Positions 1 through 11,613 are shown, counted from the stretch's first letter. The stretch is DNA of 49,305 nucleotides from Sphingopyxis solisilvae (GCF_015475875.1 NZ_JADKYM010000024.1:1-49305), one strand, 5' to 3'. The notes: generated by a model not told the origin, from the letters alone. Numbers and translations are program-made.

Positions 1-202
1 CCTGCCTCGCAATCACGCTGGCACGCATCTACTGGCAGGAACCGATGTCGATCGTGACCTGGTTCCAGAGGAGAGTGTGCTTCCCCTCTGCGATCTCTGC
101 GCCTCTGCGCGAATCCTGTTCTAACACCGCCCTTCGGGCAAATGACCGCAACCGGTCGTAAGCCGCCATGCGCACGAGGGCTGAATGCCCTTCCAGCCAA
201 CG
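1..202. other. intergenic region, no supported gene
   Basis: No convincing gene is visible upstream of the ATP synthase terminator. A frame open from the left edge stops near 161 and could be the tail of a gene outside the window, but its translation has no recognisable feature. Positions 86-111 hold short tandem CTCTGCG units, a low-complexity pattern that fits an intergenic spacer better than coding sequence. Confidence 0.4.
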
Positions 203-235
203 AAAAAGCCCGCATCCGGCGGGGATGCGGGCTTT
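203..235 (-). terminator. rho-independent terminator of the atp operon
   Basis: A perfect 13 bp stem (205-217 with 223-235) encloses a 5 nt loop. Read on the minus strand it is followed by a run of T (complement of 203-207). It lies about 30 bp after the atpC stop, as expected for the end of the leftward ATP synthase operon. Confidence 0.85.
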
Positions 236-262
236 CTATCGCCGTGGACGGGCGAAAAGGCC

Positions 263-520
263 TTAGCTGGCGACGCGCTCGGCAAGCACGGTCAGGCCGG
301 CTTCATTGACTTCGGCAAATCCGCCCTCGACCTCGATCACCTCGGGCGCGGCGCCCGCGGTGGCATAAATGGTGAGCGGGCCGTTGCGCAGCGTCGCCAT
401 GAACGGCGCATGGCCTTCGAGCACCGAGAAATCACCCTCGCTGCCGGGAACGGTGACCATGTACACCTCGATCGACCGCTCGAGGCGGGCGGGGGTGACG
501 AGTTCGAAATGGAGGGGCAT
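263..520 (-). CDS. atpC: F1F0 ATP synthase subunit epsilon (short form)
   Basis: Epsilon subunit of the F1 central stalk, which links the gamma rotor to the c-ring. The 85-residue product opens [10 protein letters not shown] and keeps the beta-sandwich signatures ([18 protein letters not shown]). It stops where the C-terminal two-helix domain would begin in the ~135-residue enterobacterial protein. Short epsilons are known in Alphaproteobacteria, where the zeta protein takes the inhibitory role. A longer in-frame extension to 571 is rejected because the ATG at 520 has AGGAAAAATAGG just before it. The ATG lies 1 nt after the stop of the preceding gene, so translation is probably coupled. Last gene of the operon. 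Confidence 0.93.
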   Translation of the reverse strand: MPLHFELVTPARLERSIEVYMVTVPGSEGDFSVLEGHAPFMATLRNGPLTIYATAGAAPEVIEVEGGFAEVNEAGLTVLAERVAS

Positions 521-521
521 C

Positions 522-2617
<2,096 letters not shown>

Positions 2618-3493
2618 TTAGAGCGCCTCGGCGCCCGCGATGATTTCGATGAGTTCGGTGGTGATCGCCGCCTGACGTGTGCGGTTGTAAACGATGGTCA
2701 GCTTGTTGATCAGGTCGCCCGCGTTGCGCGTCGCATTGTCCATCGCGGTCATCGACGCGCCCTGTTCGGACGCGGCGTTTTCCAGCAGACCCTTGAAGAT
2801 CTGGATGGTGACGTTGCGCGGGAGCAGGTCGGCGAGGATCGCTTCCTCGTCGGGTTCGTACTCGACGGCGGCGCCGCTCGATGCCGGAACGTCGGCGGGC
2901 GGCGGAACCGGGATCATCTGCTGGCCGGTGGCGATCTGGAGCAAAGCCGAGCGGAATTTCGAATAGAAGAGGTGCGCAACATCGAACGCGCCCGCTTCGT
3001 AAAGCTCCATCACCTTCGCCGAGATGTCGCTCGCCTGTTCGAAACCGATGTCGCGGATGCCGGTCGTTTCATATTGCTCGATGATCTGGCCCGGAAAGAG
3101 GCGCGCGATCACCGGGCGGCCCTTGCGGCCGACGAGGTAGAAGAGGACCTTCTTGCCTTGCGATTGCAGTTCGAGCGCCTTGTCGCGCGCGGCCTTGACG
3201 ATGTTCGAGTTGAAGGCGCCGGCGAGGCCGCGGTCGCTGTTGAGCACGACCAGCAGGTGCGTATCGCTCTTGCCGGTGCCCGAAAGCAGCTTCGGCGCCG
3301 AATCCGACGCGCCGACCTTCGACGCGAGGCTCGCGACGACGCCTTCGAGCCGCTCGGCATAGGGGCGCGCGGCTTCGGCCGCCGCCTGCGCCTTGCGGAG
3401 CTTGGCAGCTGCGACCATCTTCTTGGCCTTGGTGATCTTCTGGGTCGATTTGACCGAGACGATCCGCCCTTTGAGTTCCTTCAGACTGGCCAT
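2618..3493 (-). CDS. atpG: F1F0 ATP synthase subunit gamma
   Basis: Gamma subunit, the rotating coiled-coil shaft inside the alpha3beta3 hexamer. The 291-residue product has the conserved N-terminal [20 protein letters not shown] helix and the C-terminal signature [35 protein letters not shown] (quoted in two parts here: [12 protein letters not shown] and [13 protein letters not shown]). Length is normal for the family. A palindromic repeat lies between its start and atpA; its ribosome site (GGGACAA) is weak, so expression may depend on the repeat-containing leader. Confidence 0.97.
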   Translation of the reverse strand: MASLKELKGRIVSVKSTQKITKAKKMVAAAKLRKAQAAAEAARPYAERLEGVVASLASKVGASDSAPKLLSGTGKSDTHLLVVLNSDRGLAGAFNSNIVKAARDKALELQSQGKKVLFYLVGRKGRPVIARLFPGQIIEQYETTGIRDIGFEQASDISAKVMELYEAGAFDVAHLFYSKFRSALLQIATGQQMIPVPPPADVPASSGAAVEYEPDEEAILADLLPRNVTIQIFKGLLENAASEQGASMTAMDNATRNAGDLINKLTIVYNRTRQAAITTELIEIIAGAEAL

Positions 3494-3518
3494 TTGTCCC
3501 GTCTACACTTTCTCATCT

Positions 3519-3576
3519 GTCATCCCGGCGCAGGCCGGGATCTCACCGTCGAGACCCCGGCCTGCGCCGGGGTGAC
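3519..3576. repeat. palindromic (REP-like) hairpin inside the atp operon
   Basis: Arms 3519-3544 and 3551-3576 are inverted copies of a GTCAYCCCGG-CGCAGGCC-GGG-TCTC unit with few mismatches and a 6 nt centre. The hairpin starts 3 bp after the atpA stop and fills the atpA-atpG gap. Within a polycistronic mRNA such a structure may act as an RNase barrier or pausing site. Confidence 0.85.
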
Positions 3577-3578
3577 GA

Positions 3579-5111
<1,533 letters not shown>

Positions 5112-5678
5112 TCAGCCTTTCATCGCAGTCGCGAAGCTATTGAGACGGGTACGGATGCTGCCATCGATCAGCTGGCTGCCCAGCTGGACGACGAGGCCGC
5201 CGAGAATGGCGGGATCGACGGTCGCCGCGACGGTGACGTCGCGCCCGACACGGGATTTGAGGTTTGCGGTCAGCGCTTTGAGCTGGTCGGCGGTGAGCGG
5301 GTGCGCGCTGGTGACCTTGGCGGTCACTTCGCCGCGATGATCGGCGACGATCGTATCGAAGGCGTCGATCATCCTCGGCAGGTCGGCAAGGCGGCGGTTC
5401 TCGGCGAGTACGCCGAGGAATTTGGCGGTCAGCGAATCGAGCTTCATCGCTTTCGCGACGGCGTCGATGGCGTTCGCGGCATCGCTGCGGCCGACGACGG
5501 GGCTCGCGATCAGCGCCGACAGGTCGGCCGATTCGGCGAGGCCTGCGCGCAGGTCGGACAGGCTTTTCTGAACCGCGTCGATCGCGTTCGATTCGCGCGC
5601 CAGATCGAACAGCGCGCTGGCATAGCGGCCCGCGAGGCCCGCCGTGATGTTGCCCTGAATGCCGCCGGAATTCTCCAC
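5112..5678 (-). CDS. atpH: F1F0 ATP synthase subunit delta
   Basis: Delta subunit (OSCP) of the peripheral stalk that holds the alpha3beta3 head still. The 188-residue protein from GTG at 5678 begins MENSGGIQGN and contains LAGRYASALFDLA and the C-terminal signature near VDPAILGGLVVQLGSQLIDGSI (key part ILGGLVVQLG). The GTG start is chosen over an upstream in-frame ATG at 5777 because AAAGGA lies 9 nt before it and the extra 33 residues look non-coding. First gene of the operon. Confidence 0.95.
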   Translation of the reverse strand: MENSGGIQGNITAGLAGRYASALFDLARESNAIDAVQKSLSDLRAGLAESADLSALIASPVVGRSDAANAIDAVAKAMKLDSLTAKFLGVLAENRRLADLPRMIDAFDTIVADHRGEVTAKVTSAHPLTADQLKALTANLKSRVGRDVTVAATVDPAILGGLVVQLGSQLIDGSIRTRLNSFATAMKG

Positions 5679-5767
5679 GCGTGAAAGTCCTTTGTTGCTA
5701 TCCCGTGGGGGATGGGTCGCGCTTTTACGGGAGATTCGTCGAATGTCCCCCGCGCGAAGTCGCGGCG

Positions 5768-5796
5768 CGCCTAGCAACGATTTTGCTGCAATGCAA
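5768..5796 (-). promoter_or_regulatory. candidate promoter of the atp operon
   Basis: On the minus strand TTGCAT (5796-5791) and TAGGCG (5773-5768) are separated by exactly 17 bp, about 90 bp before the atpH start. The same TTG/N17/TAG layout occurs before chvI and rplU in this window. Confidence 0.5.
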
Positions 5797-5840
5797 GGCG
5801 GGGGAGTGGTGAATCAAGGCCTGTCCCTAAAGCCGTTTGC

Positions 5841-5910
5841 CCTTAGCTTGTCGAAGGGCCGTTCTTTCTTCAAAGACCGTCAAGAAGAGAACCGTAATTC
5901 GACAAGCTCG
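5841..5910. repeat. imperfect inverted repeat upstream of the dienelactone hydrolase gene
   Basis: The 11 bp arms AGCTTGTCGAA (5845-5855) and TTCGACAAGCT (5898-5908) are perfect inverses, and inner segments GTTCTTTCTT and AAGAAGAGAAC also pair. The unit resembles the palindromic spacers common in sphingomonad genomes. It ends 26 bp before the next start codon, so it lies in the 5' leader. Confidence 0.7.
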
Positions 5911-5935
5911 GCACAGACCGAAGAGGAACGCAGCC

Positions 5936-6613
5936 ATGGGCGAGATGATCCGGATGGTGATGGACGATGGCGCCGGAATCGCCGTCTATCACGCCGAGGC
6001 CGAAAGCGAACGCCGCGGCGGCTTGGTGCTGGTGCAGGAAATCTTCGGGGTCACCGACCATATCCGCGAGCTGTGCGACGAATATGCCGCCGACGGCTAC
6101 GAGGTGCTGGCGCCTGCGCTCTTCGACCGCGAGCATCCGGGGTTCGAAAGCGACTATTCGGGGCCACAGTTCGAGCGCGCGGTTCAGCTGGCGCGCGAGC
6201 TCCACCCGTTCGAGCAGAGCCTGAAGGACGCGCAGACCTGCATCGACGCATTGAAAGGCAAAGGGCCGGTGTTCATCACCGGCTATTGCTATGGCGGCTC
6301 GGTTGCGTGGCGGATGGCGCAGATCAGCCCCGACCTTGCCGCCGCATCCGCCTATTACGGCAGCCTCGTGCCGACGATGTTCAAGGACGAGCCGCCGCGC
6401 TGCGCCGCGATCGCCCATTTCGGGCGCTACGACGGCGGTATCCCGTTGGAGGGGGTCGAGGCGCTGATCGCGAAGGACCATCCGACCGCGCAAATTTTCG
6501 TTTACGAGGCGGGACACGGCTTCAACAGCGACCGACGCAAGGATTATCACGAACCGAGCGCCGAGCTGGCGCGCGAGCGCACGCTGATGCTGTTCAAGGC
6601 GTGCGGCGGGTGA
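5936..6613 (+). CDS. dienelactone hydrolase family protein
   Basis: An alpha/beta hydrolase of the dienelactone hydrolase family, 225 residues and cytoplasmic. The nucleophile is Cys118 in GYCYGG, the equivalent of the Cys of DLH enzymes; Asp near 167 (GRYDGG) and His194 (EAGHGF) complete the triad. DLH enzymes open lactone rings in chlorocatechol breakdown, but many chromosomal members have other carboxylester substrates, and nothing nearby points to aromatic catabolism. The ATG at 5936 is chosen because AGAGGAA lies 8 nt upstream; the 33-codon in-frame extension covers the repeat. It overlaps the next hydrolase by 4 nt (GTGA), forming a two-gene unit. Confidence 0.9.
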   Translation: MGEMIRMVMDDGAGIAVYHAEAESERRGGLVLVQEIFGVTDHIRELCDEYAADGYEVLAPALFDREHPGFESDYSGPQFERAVQLARELHPFEQSLKDAQTCIDALKGKGPVFITGYCYGGSVAWRMAQISPDLAAASAYYGSLVPTMFKDEPPRCAAIAHFGRYDGGIPLEGVEALIAKDHPTAQIFVYEAGHGFNSDRRKDYHEPSAELARERTLMLFKACGG

Positions 6614-7410
6614 GCTTCGCCAAGCTGGGCCTGTATATCCTTGTTTTTGTCGTGGCGGCGACGGCGCTGCTTTACACCCAGCAGCGGCGGCTGATCTTTC
6701 CGGCGCCGAGCCAATATCCGGAGGTGCCGCCGTCGGGGTTCCGGCTGGTTCACACGCAGACCGATGACGGGCTGCGGCTTTCTGCCTTCTATCGCGCGGC
6801 GCAGCCGGGCCAGCGCACGATTCTCTTCTTTCACGGCAATGGCGACAATCTGCTCGGCGCGATCCAGGCGACGCGCGGGCTCGCGGCGAATGGCACCGGG
6901 CTGCTGCTCGCCGAATATCGCGGCTATGGCGGCAACCCCGGATCGCCCGGCGAGGCGGGGCTGTACCGCGACGGCGCGGCGGCGATGCGCTGGCTGGCGA
7001 CCGAAGGGATCGCGGCGCGCGATGTCATTGTCGTCGGCAATTCGATCGGATCGGGTCCGGCGACCGAAATGGCACTGCGCCACGACGTTGCGGCACTGAT
7101 GCTCGTATCGGGGTTCTCCAGCCTGCCCGATGTCGTGGGGGAGGCGATGTCCTTCGTGCCGCGCACGCTGGTGCGCGACCGCTTCGACAACGCCAGCAAG
7201 CTGCCACGGGTCAAGGTGCCGGTATTTCTGATGCACGGCGACGCCGACACGCTGGTGACGCCCGCGAACCTGGCGCGGCTACAGAAAGCGCGACCCGATG
7301 CGACGGTGGCCCTGGTCGCAGGGGCGGGGCATGAGCTGGCCTATAGCGCGGCGGCGCAGGCGATCCTGGTTGATTGGGTCAATGGGTTGGCGTCGGATAT
7401 CGTGCGTTGA
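6610..7410 (+). CDS. membrane-anchored alpha/beta hydrolase
   Basis: A 266-residue serine hydrolase of the ABHD13/BEM46-like type. Residues ~5-22 form one membrane helix, followed by the QQRRLIFPAP motif usual in this group. The oxyanion region is FFHGNGDN (73-80), the nucleophile Ser145 is in GNSIGSG, and the C-terminal HGDAD and GAGHEL supply Asp and His. The start is GTG at 6610, overlapping the upstream stop (GTGA). Substrate unknown. The catalytic domain probably faces the cytoplasm or periplasm near the inner membrane; the sequence does not settle which. Confidence 0.85.
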   Translation: MSFAKLGLYILVFVVAATALLYTQQRRLIFPAPSQYPEVPPSGFRLVHTQTDDGLRLSAFYRAAQPGQRTILFFHGNGDNLLGAIQATRGLAANGTGLLLAEYRGYGGNPGSPGEAGLYRDGAAAMRWLATEGIAARDVIVVGNSIGSGPATEMALRHDVAALMLVSGFSSLPDVVGEAMSFVPRTLVRDRFDNASKLPRVKVPVFLMHGDADTLVTPANLARLQKARPDATVALVAGAGHELAYSAAAQAILVDWVNGLASDIVR

Positions 7411-7412
7411 AT

Positions 7413-7700
7413 CTAGAGGCGCTGCGCGGCGCGCCGGTAAGCGTCATCGCGTTCGCGTTTACCGATGGCAACGACAATCACCGTCACCGTCTCGTCCTCG
7501 ACCTGATAAATCAGCCTGTATCCCATCGAGCGCAGCTTGATCTTGTAGCAATTCGGCATGCCCGACAGGCGAGCGGAGGGGACGTGCGGATTTGCGAGCC
7601 GTTGGGCCAGCTTCTTGCGAAACTGGATACGGATGCTTTCGTCCAGTCGGTCCCATTCCTTTTTGGCGTCTTTGAAGAAGTCGAGATTATAGGTCGTCAA
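7413..7700 (-). CDS. type II toxin, RelE/ParE superfamily
   Basis: A 95-residue toxin-like protein (MTTYNLDFFKDAKKEWDRL) with the RelE/ParE pattern: an N-terminal helix pair (FRKKLAQRLANP), RLSGMPNCYKIKLRSMGYRLIYQV in the central sheet (key residues K54/R57 region) and VVAIGKRERDDAYR at the end, as in RelE-type mRNA interferases that cut ribosome-bound mRNA. It overlaps the antitoxin gene by 14 nt, so translation is coupled. It is convergent with the hydrolase gene, whose stop is 2 bp away. Confidence 0.88.
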   Translation of the reverse strand: MTTYNLDFFKDAKKEWDRLDESIRIQFRKKLAQRLANPHVPSARLSGMPNCYKIKLRSMGYRLIYQVEDETVTVIVVAIGKRERDDAYRRAAQRL

Positions 7701-7935
7701 TGTTGACCCTTATCCGTTCTTGCCCCTGTCGCTCCCTGACGATCCGCGCCAATTCCATATCGTCGAGCGCTTCCATAATTTCCTCCCATGCCTCGGCGGG
7801 GACCAGATAGGCTTCGGGCGTATTACGATTGAGGACGGCAACCGGCGCACCGTCGGCGGCGCGAATGGCAGCGGACGGATTTTTTTTGAGTTCCGAAATG
7901 CTGATGCCGTAGTCGGCGAGAAGCGGCTTTCCCAT
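7687..7935 (-). CDS. type II antitoxin, Phd/YefM family
   Basis: An 82-residue antitoxin with a Phd/YefM-type N-terminal DNA-binding fold: ISISELKKNPSAAIRAADGAPVAVLNRN, where residues ~11-40 form the ELKxxPSAxI helix and strand pair. The acidic C-terminal part (EIMEALDDMELARIV) would wrap the toxin. The order antitoxin then toxin is typical. The operator-like tandem repeats start right at the ATG. Confidence 0.88.
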   Translation of the reverse strand: MGKPLLADYGISISELKKNPSAAIRAADGAPVAVLNRNTPEAYLVPAEAWEEIMEALDDMELARIVRERQGQERIRVNIDDL

Positions 7936-7963
7936 GACCTTTTAATAGGTCTTTTAAATGGTC
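7936..7963 (-). promoter_or_regulatory. candidate autoregulatory operator of the toxin-antitoxin pair
   Basis: Two tandem 12 bp units, TTTTAATAGGTC (7940-7951) and TTTTAAATGGTC (7952-7963), with an extra GACC at 7936-7939 making an inverted half-site. They sit directly upstream of the antitoxin start and just after the protease stop. AT-rich tandem half-sites fit binding of Phd/YefM dimers; this is inference. Confidence 0.5.
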
Positions 7964-7966
7964 ACG

Positions 7967-9514
7967 TCAAGGCGCGGTAACCGTTTTGGGCGCCGCGGTG
8001 CCGTTCGCCGCGGGCTGGCAGCGATACACCAGCCGCTCGTTCGGGCTGGCGGGTAAGATACTGCGGATCGCGTCCTGCTGCGCGGCGAGGCCCGCGAGCG
8101 CCTCGGGATCCGCGGTGCAGCCCTTCACCGTCACGCCGGCCCGCGTTTCGCGCGCCTTGGCCATCGCTTCGGCGTCGAGCAGATAGCGTTCGACGCGATA
8201 GTCTCGGCCGGTCGCGTCGATCGACGCGACGGTCACCGTCGCTTCCTCGTTCGGGACCAGAATGCGCTGCCAGCGATCGTCGGCGCCCATCGTATATTGG
8301 GTGCGGTCGTTGACGCAGCCCGAGGCGCCGATCGTCAACGGTACGTCGGTCGTCGCCGACACGGTGATGCGGCTGCGGTCGGGGCGGATGGTGCAGACCA
8401 AATCGCCCGCGGCGAGTTTCGGCGCCGCGGCCACCGGCGCGGCGGCCGTTTCGGCAGCGATTTCGGCGCGCGCGTCGGGGCGGGTGACGAACAGCACCGC
8501 CGCACCGACCATCAGCGCCGCACCCGCGCCGCCGGCGATCTTGGCATGGCGGATATTCTGCTGGCTGTAGAAAAGCAGCCCCGCCCCCGCCGCGAGTGCG
8601 CCGATCACGAACAGGACACCGGCGAGGGCGATGCGGTTCTCGCGCGCGGCGAGCGCTTCCTCCTCGGCGCGCGCCTGCTTCAGCTCGCGGTCGAACTTGG
8701 CCGCAGCCTCTTTCGCGGCGTTGGCTTCGGCGCTGGCCCGCGCTTCGGCCTCGATCGCGGCGCGGTCGCGCGCGTCGGCTTCGGCCAGCGACAGGCACGG
8801 GGTGCCGATGCTGCCGTAATTCTGGTCGGCGTCGGCCAGAAAACGGGTGAGTTCGCGCGCCGAGATCGCAAAGGCAAAGGGCGAATCGCCGTCGTCGGCG
8901 CGGGTAATCGCCGAGTTGATCCCGGCGATGCGCCCGCACCGGTCGACCAACGGCCCGCCCGAATTGCCGCGCGAAATCTTTGCAGTGTGGATCAGCATCG
9001 CGGTCCCGTCGACGCTCTGCATATTGGAAAAATTGCCCTCGCTGCGTGTCGGGGTGCGCGGGGTGATATAGTCATTGGCGCTACGTGCGGTCGCGAGGTC
9101 GACATTGCCGGGATAGCCGAGGGCGACGACGTCGCTGCCCGATTCGAGCGGACCGGTATAGACCGCGGCGGCGGGCAGGCGGGTGCCGCTGATCTCGATC
9201 AGCGCCAGATCGCGCGCGGTGTCGATCGCGATCAGCTTGGCCGCGTAACTTTTCTGCCCCTCCGACGGGACGACGCCCAGCGCGACATTGTTCGGATATT
9301 TCGCCGCCGATTCGACGACATGCGCGTTGGTGACGATACGCGTCGGCGACACCGCGATGCCGCTGCCATGCCCGAAGCCGACGACTTCGCCATCGACCAT
9401 CGCGACGGTGACGACGCGCACGACGCTGCGCGACGCGGCGCTGATGTCGTCGGCGGCGCGCGCGGGAAGGGCGAGGGCGAAAAGGGCGAGCAGCAGCGCG
9501 AGAAAGCGGGTCAT
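7967..9514 (-). CDS. membrane-anchored trypsin-like serine protease (S1 family)
   Basis: A 515-residue protein with a signal peptide (residues 1-20, ending ALPARA) and an exported trypsin fold with the full triad: His65 in TNAHVV, Asp102 in ARDLALI and Ser185 in RGNSGGP. No PDZ domain is seen, unlike DegP. Residues ~245-292 are a charged Ala/Glu-rich coiled coil, followed by membrane helices at ~294-316 and ~327-345. The C-terminal ~165 residues contain four cysteines (VCTIR, SGCVND, VKGCTAD, YRCQPA) and may be a further periplasmic domain. The ATG at 9514 is the signal-peptide start; the longer frame upstream is an artefact. A promoter close to the ATG suggests a nearly leaderless mRNA. Confidence 0.88.
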   Translation of the reverse strand: MTRFLALLLALFALALPARAADDISAASRSVVRVVTVAMVDGEVVGFGHGSGIAVSPTRIVTNAHVVESAAKYPNNVALGVVPSEGQKSYAAKLIAIDTARDLALIEISGTRLPAAAVYTGPLESGSDVVALGYPGNVDLATARSANDYITPRTPTRSEGNFSNMQSVDGTAMLIHTAKISRGNSGGPLVDRCGRIAGINSAITRADDGDSPFAFAISARELTRFLADADQNYGSIGTPCLSLAEADARDRAAIEAEARASAEANAAKEAAAKFDRELKQARAEEEALAARENRIALAGVLFVIGALAAGAGLLFYSQQNIRHAKIAGGAGAALMVGAAVLFVTRPDARAEIAAETAAAPVAAAPKLAAGDLVCTIRPDRSRITVSATTDVPLTIGASGCVNDRTQYTMGADDRWQRILVPNEEATVTVASIDATGRDYRVERYLLDAEAMAKARETRAGVTVKGCTADPEALAGLAAQQDAIRSILPASPNERLVYRCQPAANGTAAPKTVTAP

Positions 9515-9521
9515 GGCGCGG

Positions 9522-9549
9522 ACACTAGCCGCGCCAACTTTGAACGCAA
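9522..9549 (-). promoter_or_regulatory. candidate promoter of the protease gene, possibly leaderless
   Basis: On the minus strand TTGCGT (9549-9544) and TAGTGT (9527-9522) are 16 bp apart. The -10 ends only 7 nt before the ATG at 9514, so transcription would start at or next to the start codon. No ribosome site is present before that ATG. Confidence 0.45.
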
Positions 9550-9616
9550 GCATCGGGACGCACCGGTGGGCGCGGCGTGCCAGAACAGCGGCGACCGAAG
9601 AAGAAGGAATGATCCG

Positions 9617-10087
9617 ATGACCTACAAGATCGAGGGGCTTGCTCCCGACCGTTTCGCTCCCTTGTTCACGATGGACGATGCGGGGCTGGCCGCGATCAAT
9701 GCGCGCCGTGTCACCGCAACCGCCGACATGGGTTTTCCCTGCCGGATCAGCCTGCACGATGCACGCGCCGGTGAGGAGCTGATCCTGCTCCACCATGTCA
9801 GCCATGATGTCGCCACGCCCTATCGCAGCGCTTATGCCATCTATGTGCGGCAGGGCGTCGATGCGGCAAACTATCGTGACGAACTGCCGCCGGTATTCGC
9901 GGGCCGACCCATCGCGCTGCGTGCGTTCGACGCTTCGGGCATGCTGCAAGGCGCACGGCTCGCAGGTCCGGGCGAGGCCGATGCGGCGATCCGCGACCTG
10001 TTCGCCGACGATGCCATCGCCTATATCGATGCGCACAATGCCGCGCACGGCTGTTTCGCAGCGCGGATCGAAAGGGATGAGCCGTGA
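9617..10087 (+). CDS. DUF1203 domain protein
   Basis: A 156-residue cytoplasmic protein matching the DUF1203 pattern: a start like YKIEGL, then DMGFPCRISLHDARAGEEL (C and R conserved), YRSAYAIYVRQG and a C-terminal IAYIDAHNAAHGCFAARI. Function is unknown for the family. The start codon at 9617 is preceded by AAGAAGGAAT. The stop overlaps the ada start (GTGA), so it is the first gene of a transcript with ada; that pairing hints at co-expression in alkylation stress but does not prove a repair role. Confidence 0.85.
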   Translation: MTYKIEGLAPDRFAPLFTMDDAGLAAINARRVTATADMGFPCRISLHDARAGEELILLHHVSHDVATPYRSAYAIYVRQGVDAANYRDELPPVFAGRPIALRAFDASGMLQGARLAGPGEADAAIRDLFADDAIAYIDAHNAAHGCFAARIERDEP

Positions 10088-11148
10088 GCCGCCACCTCCA
10101 GATGACCGACGATGAATGCTGGCAGGCGGTGCGGGCGCGCGACAAGGCATTCGACGGGCGGTTCGTCACCGGCGTGCGCACCACCGGCATCTATTGCCGA
10201 CCGAGCTGCGCCGCGCGACATCCCCTGCGCGAGAATGTGCGCTTTTTTGCCGACGGTGCGGCGGCGCGCAGGGCGGGGCTGCGTCCGTGCAAGCGCTGCC
10301 TGCCCGACGATGTCGCGCGCGACGAAAGCGCGGTGATCAAGGCGATTGCGGCGATCAAGGCGAGCGAGGAACCGCTCGCGCTCGCCGATCTCGCCGCGCG
10401 CACCGGCTATTCCCCGACGCATTTCCAGCGCGTCTTCACCCGCCACACCGGCCTGTCGCCCGCGGCCTATGCCCGCGCGCTGCGCGACGAACGGGCGCGA
10501 CAGGCGTTGAGTGACGGCGCGCGCGTGACCGACGCGATTTACGACGCGGGCTTTTCGGGGCCGTCGCGTTTCTATGACAATATGGAGGGACGTATGGGGA
10601 TGACCCCGTCAGCATGGGTGAACGGTGGCAAGGGTGCCGAAATCCACTGGGCGGTCGTACCGACCAGCCTGGGCGACATGCTCGTCGCGGCAACCGACAA
10701 GGGCGTGTGCCGCCTGAGCTTCGCCGAGGGACGCGAGGCGCTCGAGGAACGCTTCCCCGCCGCGACGCTGGTCGAGGGCGGCGAAGATTTCGCCGCGCTT
10801 CTCTCGCAGGTCATTGCGGCGGTCGAGGCGCCGACGCATGGGTTCGACCATATCCCGATCGACGTGAAAGGGACGGCATTCCAGGAGGCGGTGTGGCGCG
10901 AACTGCGCAAGATTCCGGCGGGCGAAACGCGCAGCTATGCCGACATCGCCGCCGCGGTCGGCAAACCCAAGGCGGTACGCGCCGCGGGCAGCGCGAACGG
11001 CGCGAACAATGTCGCCGTGCTCATTCCCTGTCACCGCGTCGTGCGCAGCGACGGGTCACTGGGGGGTTACGCCTATGGCCTGCCGATCAAGGACGAACTG
11101 CTCCGCCGCGAAGGCGCGCCGGGGCAGGCACGGCTCGATGAATTTTGA
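10084..11148 (+). CDS. ada: Ada: bifunctional DNA methyltransferase and transcriptional activator
   Basis: A 354-residue full-length Ada. The N-terminal zinc domain has Cys38, Cys42, Cys69 and Cys72, the same numbering as the E. coli protein, where Cys38 takes methyl from phosphotriesters and turns the protein into an activator. An AraC-type helix-turn-helix follows (~100-180, with RTGYSPTHFQRVFTRHTGLSP-type signature). The C-terminal O6-alkylguanine transferase domain has the PCHRVV active-site Cys at 316. GTG start overlapping the DUF1203 stop. All three catalytic or metal sites are intact, so both repair and regulatory functions are expected. Confidence 0.97.
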   Translation: MSRHLQMTDDECWQAVRARDKAFDGRFVTGVRTTGIYCRPSCAARHPLRENVRFFADGAAARRAGLRPCKRCLPDDVARDESAVIKAIAAIKASEEPLALADLAARTGYSPTHFQRVFTRHTGLSPAAYARALRDERARQALSDGARVTDAIYDAGFSGPSRFYDNMEGRMGMTPSAWVNGGKGAEIHWAVVPTSLGDMLVAATDKGVCRLSFAEGREALEERFPAATLVEGGEDFAALLSQVIAAVEAPTHGFDHIPIDVKGTAFQEAVWRELRKIPAGETRSYADIAAAVGKPKAVRAAGSANGANNVAVLIPCHRVVRSDGSLGGYAYGLPIKDELLRREGAPGQARLDEF

Positions 11149-11158
11149 GGCGGCGGCG

Positions 11159-11590
11159 ATGACGAGCAGGGAAGCGGCGATTGCCGTCTGGCGCGCGCTG
11201 GGCAGCGGCGACGCCGACCGGATCAGGGCGGTACTAACCGACGATGCCGAATGGCGGGCACCGAACGATAATGCCACCGCGGTGGCACTGGGCGTGACGC
11301 ACCATATGATCGGCGCGGAGGCGATCGTCCGGTTCATTCTCGACGATTATCCGCGACTGTTCCCGAACGGGATGCACATCGAACCGATCTCGGTCACCGC
11401 CGAGGACAACCGCGTCATATTCGAGCAACGGCAAAGCGCCACTCTGGCCAACGGGCGCGCCTATGCGCTCGATTATGTATTCATTTTCGAGATGGCCGGA
11501 TCGCGCGTTCGCCGCATTCGTGAATATATGGACGCGCGAAGCGGCTATAATCAGATTTTTGGCACGGCGACGCCCGGCCGGATCGTCTAG
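11159..11590 (+). CDS. NTF2-like (SnoaL-type) protein
   Basis: A 143-residue protein with the cone-shaped NTF2/SnoaL pattern: helix (REAAIAVWRALGSGDADRI), AVLTDDAEWRAP, GAEAIVRFILDDYPRLFP and C-terminal strands ending RIREYMDARSG. Such proteins are ketosteroid isomerase-like enzymes or ligand binders; no catalytic identity can be assigned. The ATG at 11159 is preferred to the in-frame ATG at 11138 because GAGG lies 8 nt before it, whereas the earlier one has no ribosome site and overlaps ada by 11 nt. Same-strand run with ada. Confidence 0.8.
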   Translation: MTSREAAIAVWRALGSGDADRIRAVLTDDAEWRAPNDNATAVALGVTHHMIGAEAIVRFILDDYPRLFPNGMHIEPISVTAEDNRVIFEQRQSATLANGRAYALDYVFIFEMAGSRVRRIREYMDARSGYNQIFGTATPGRIV

Positions 11591-11613
11591 CGGACAATCA
11601 AGGGAGTATGAGG

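Noticed and set aside
3..161. A partial gene at the left edge (plus strand)
   Set aside because: The translated tail has no recognisable feature and overlaps tandem CTCTGCG spacer repeats.
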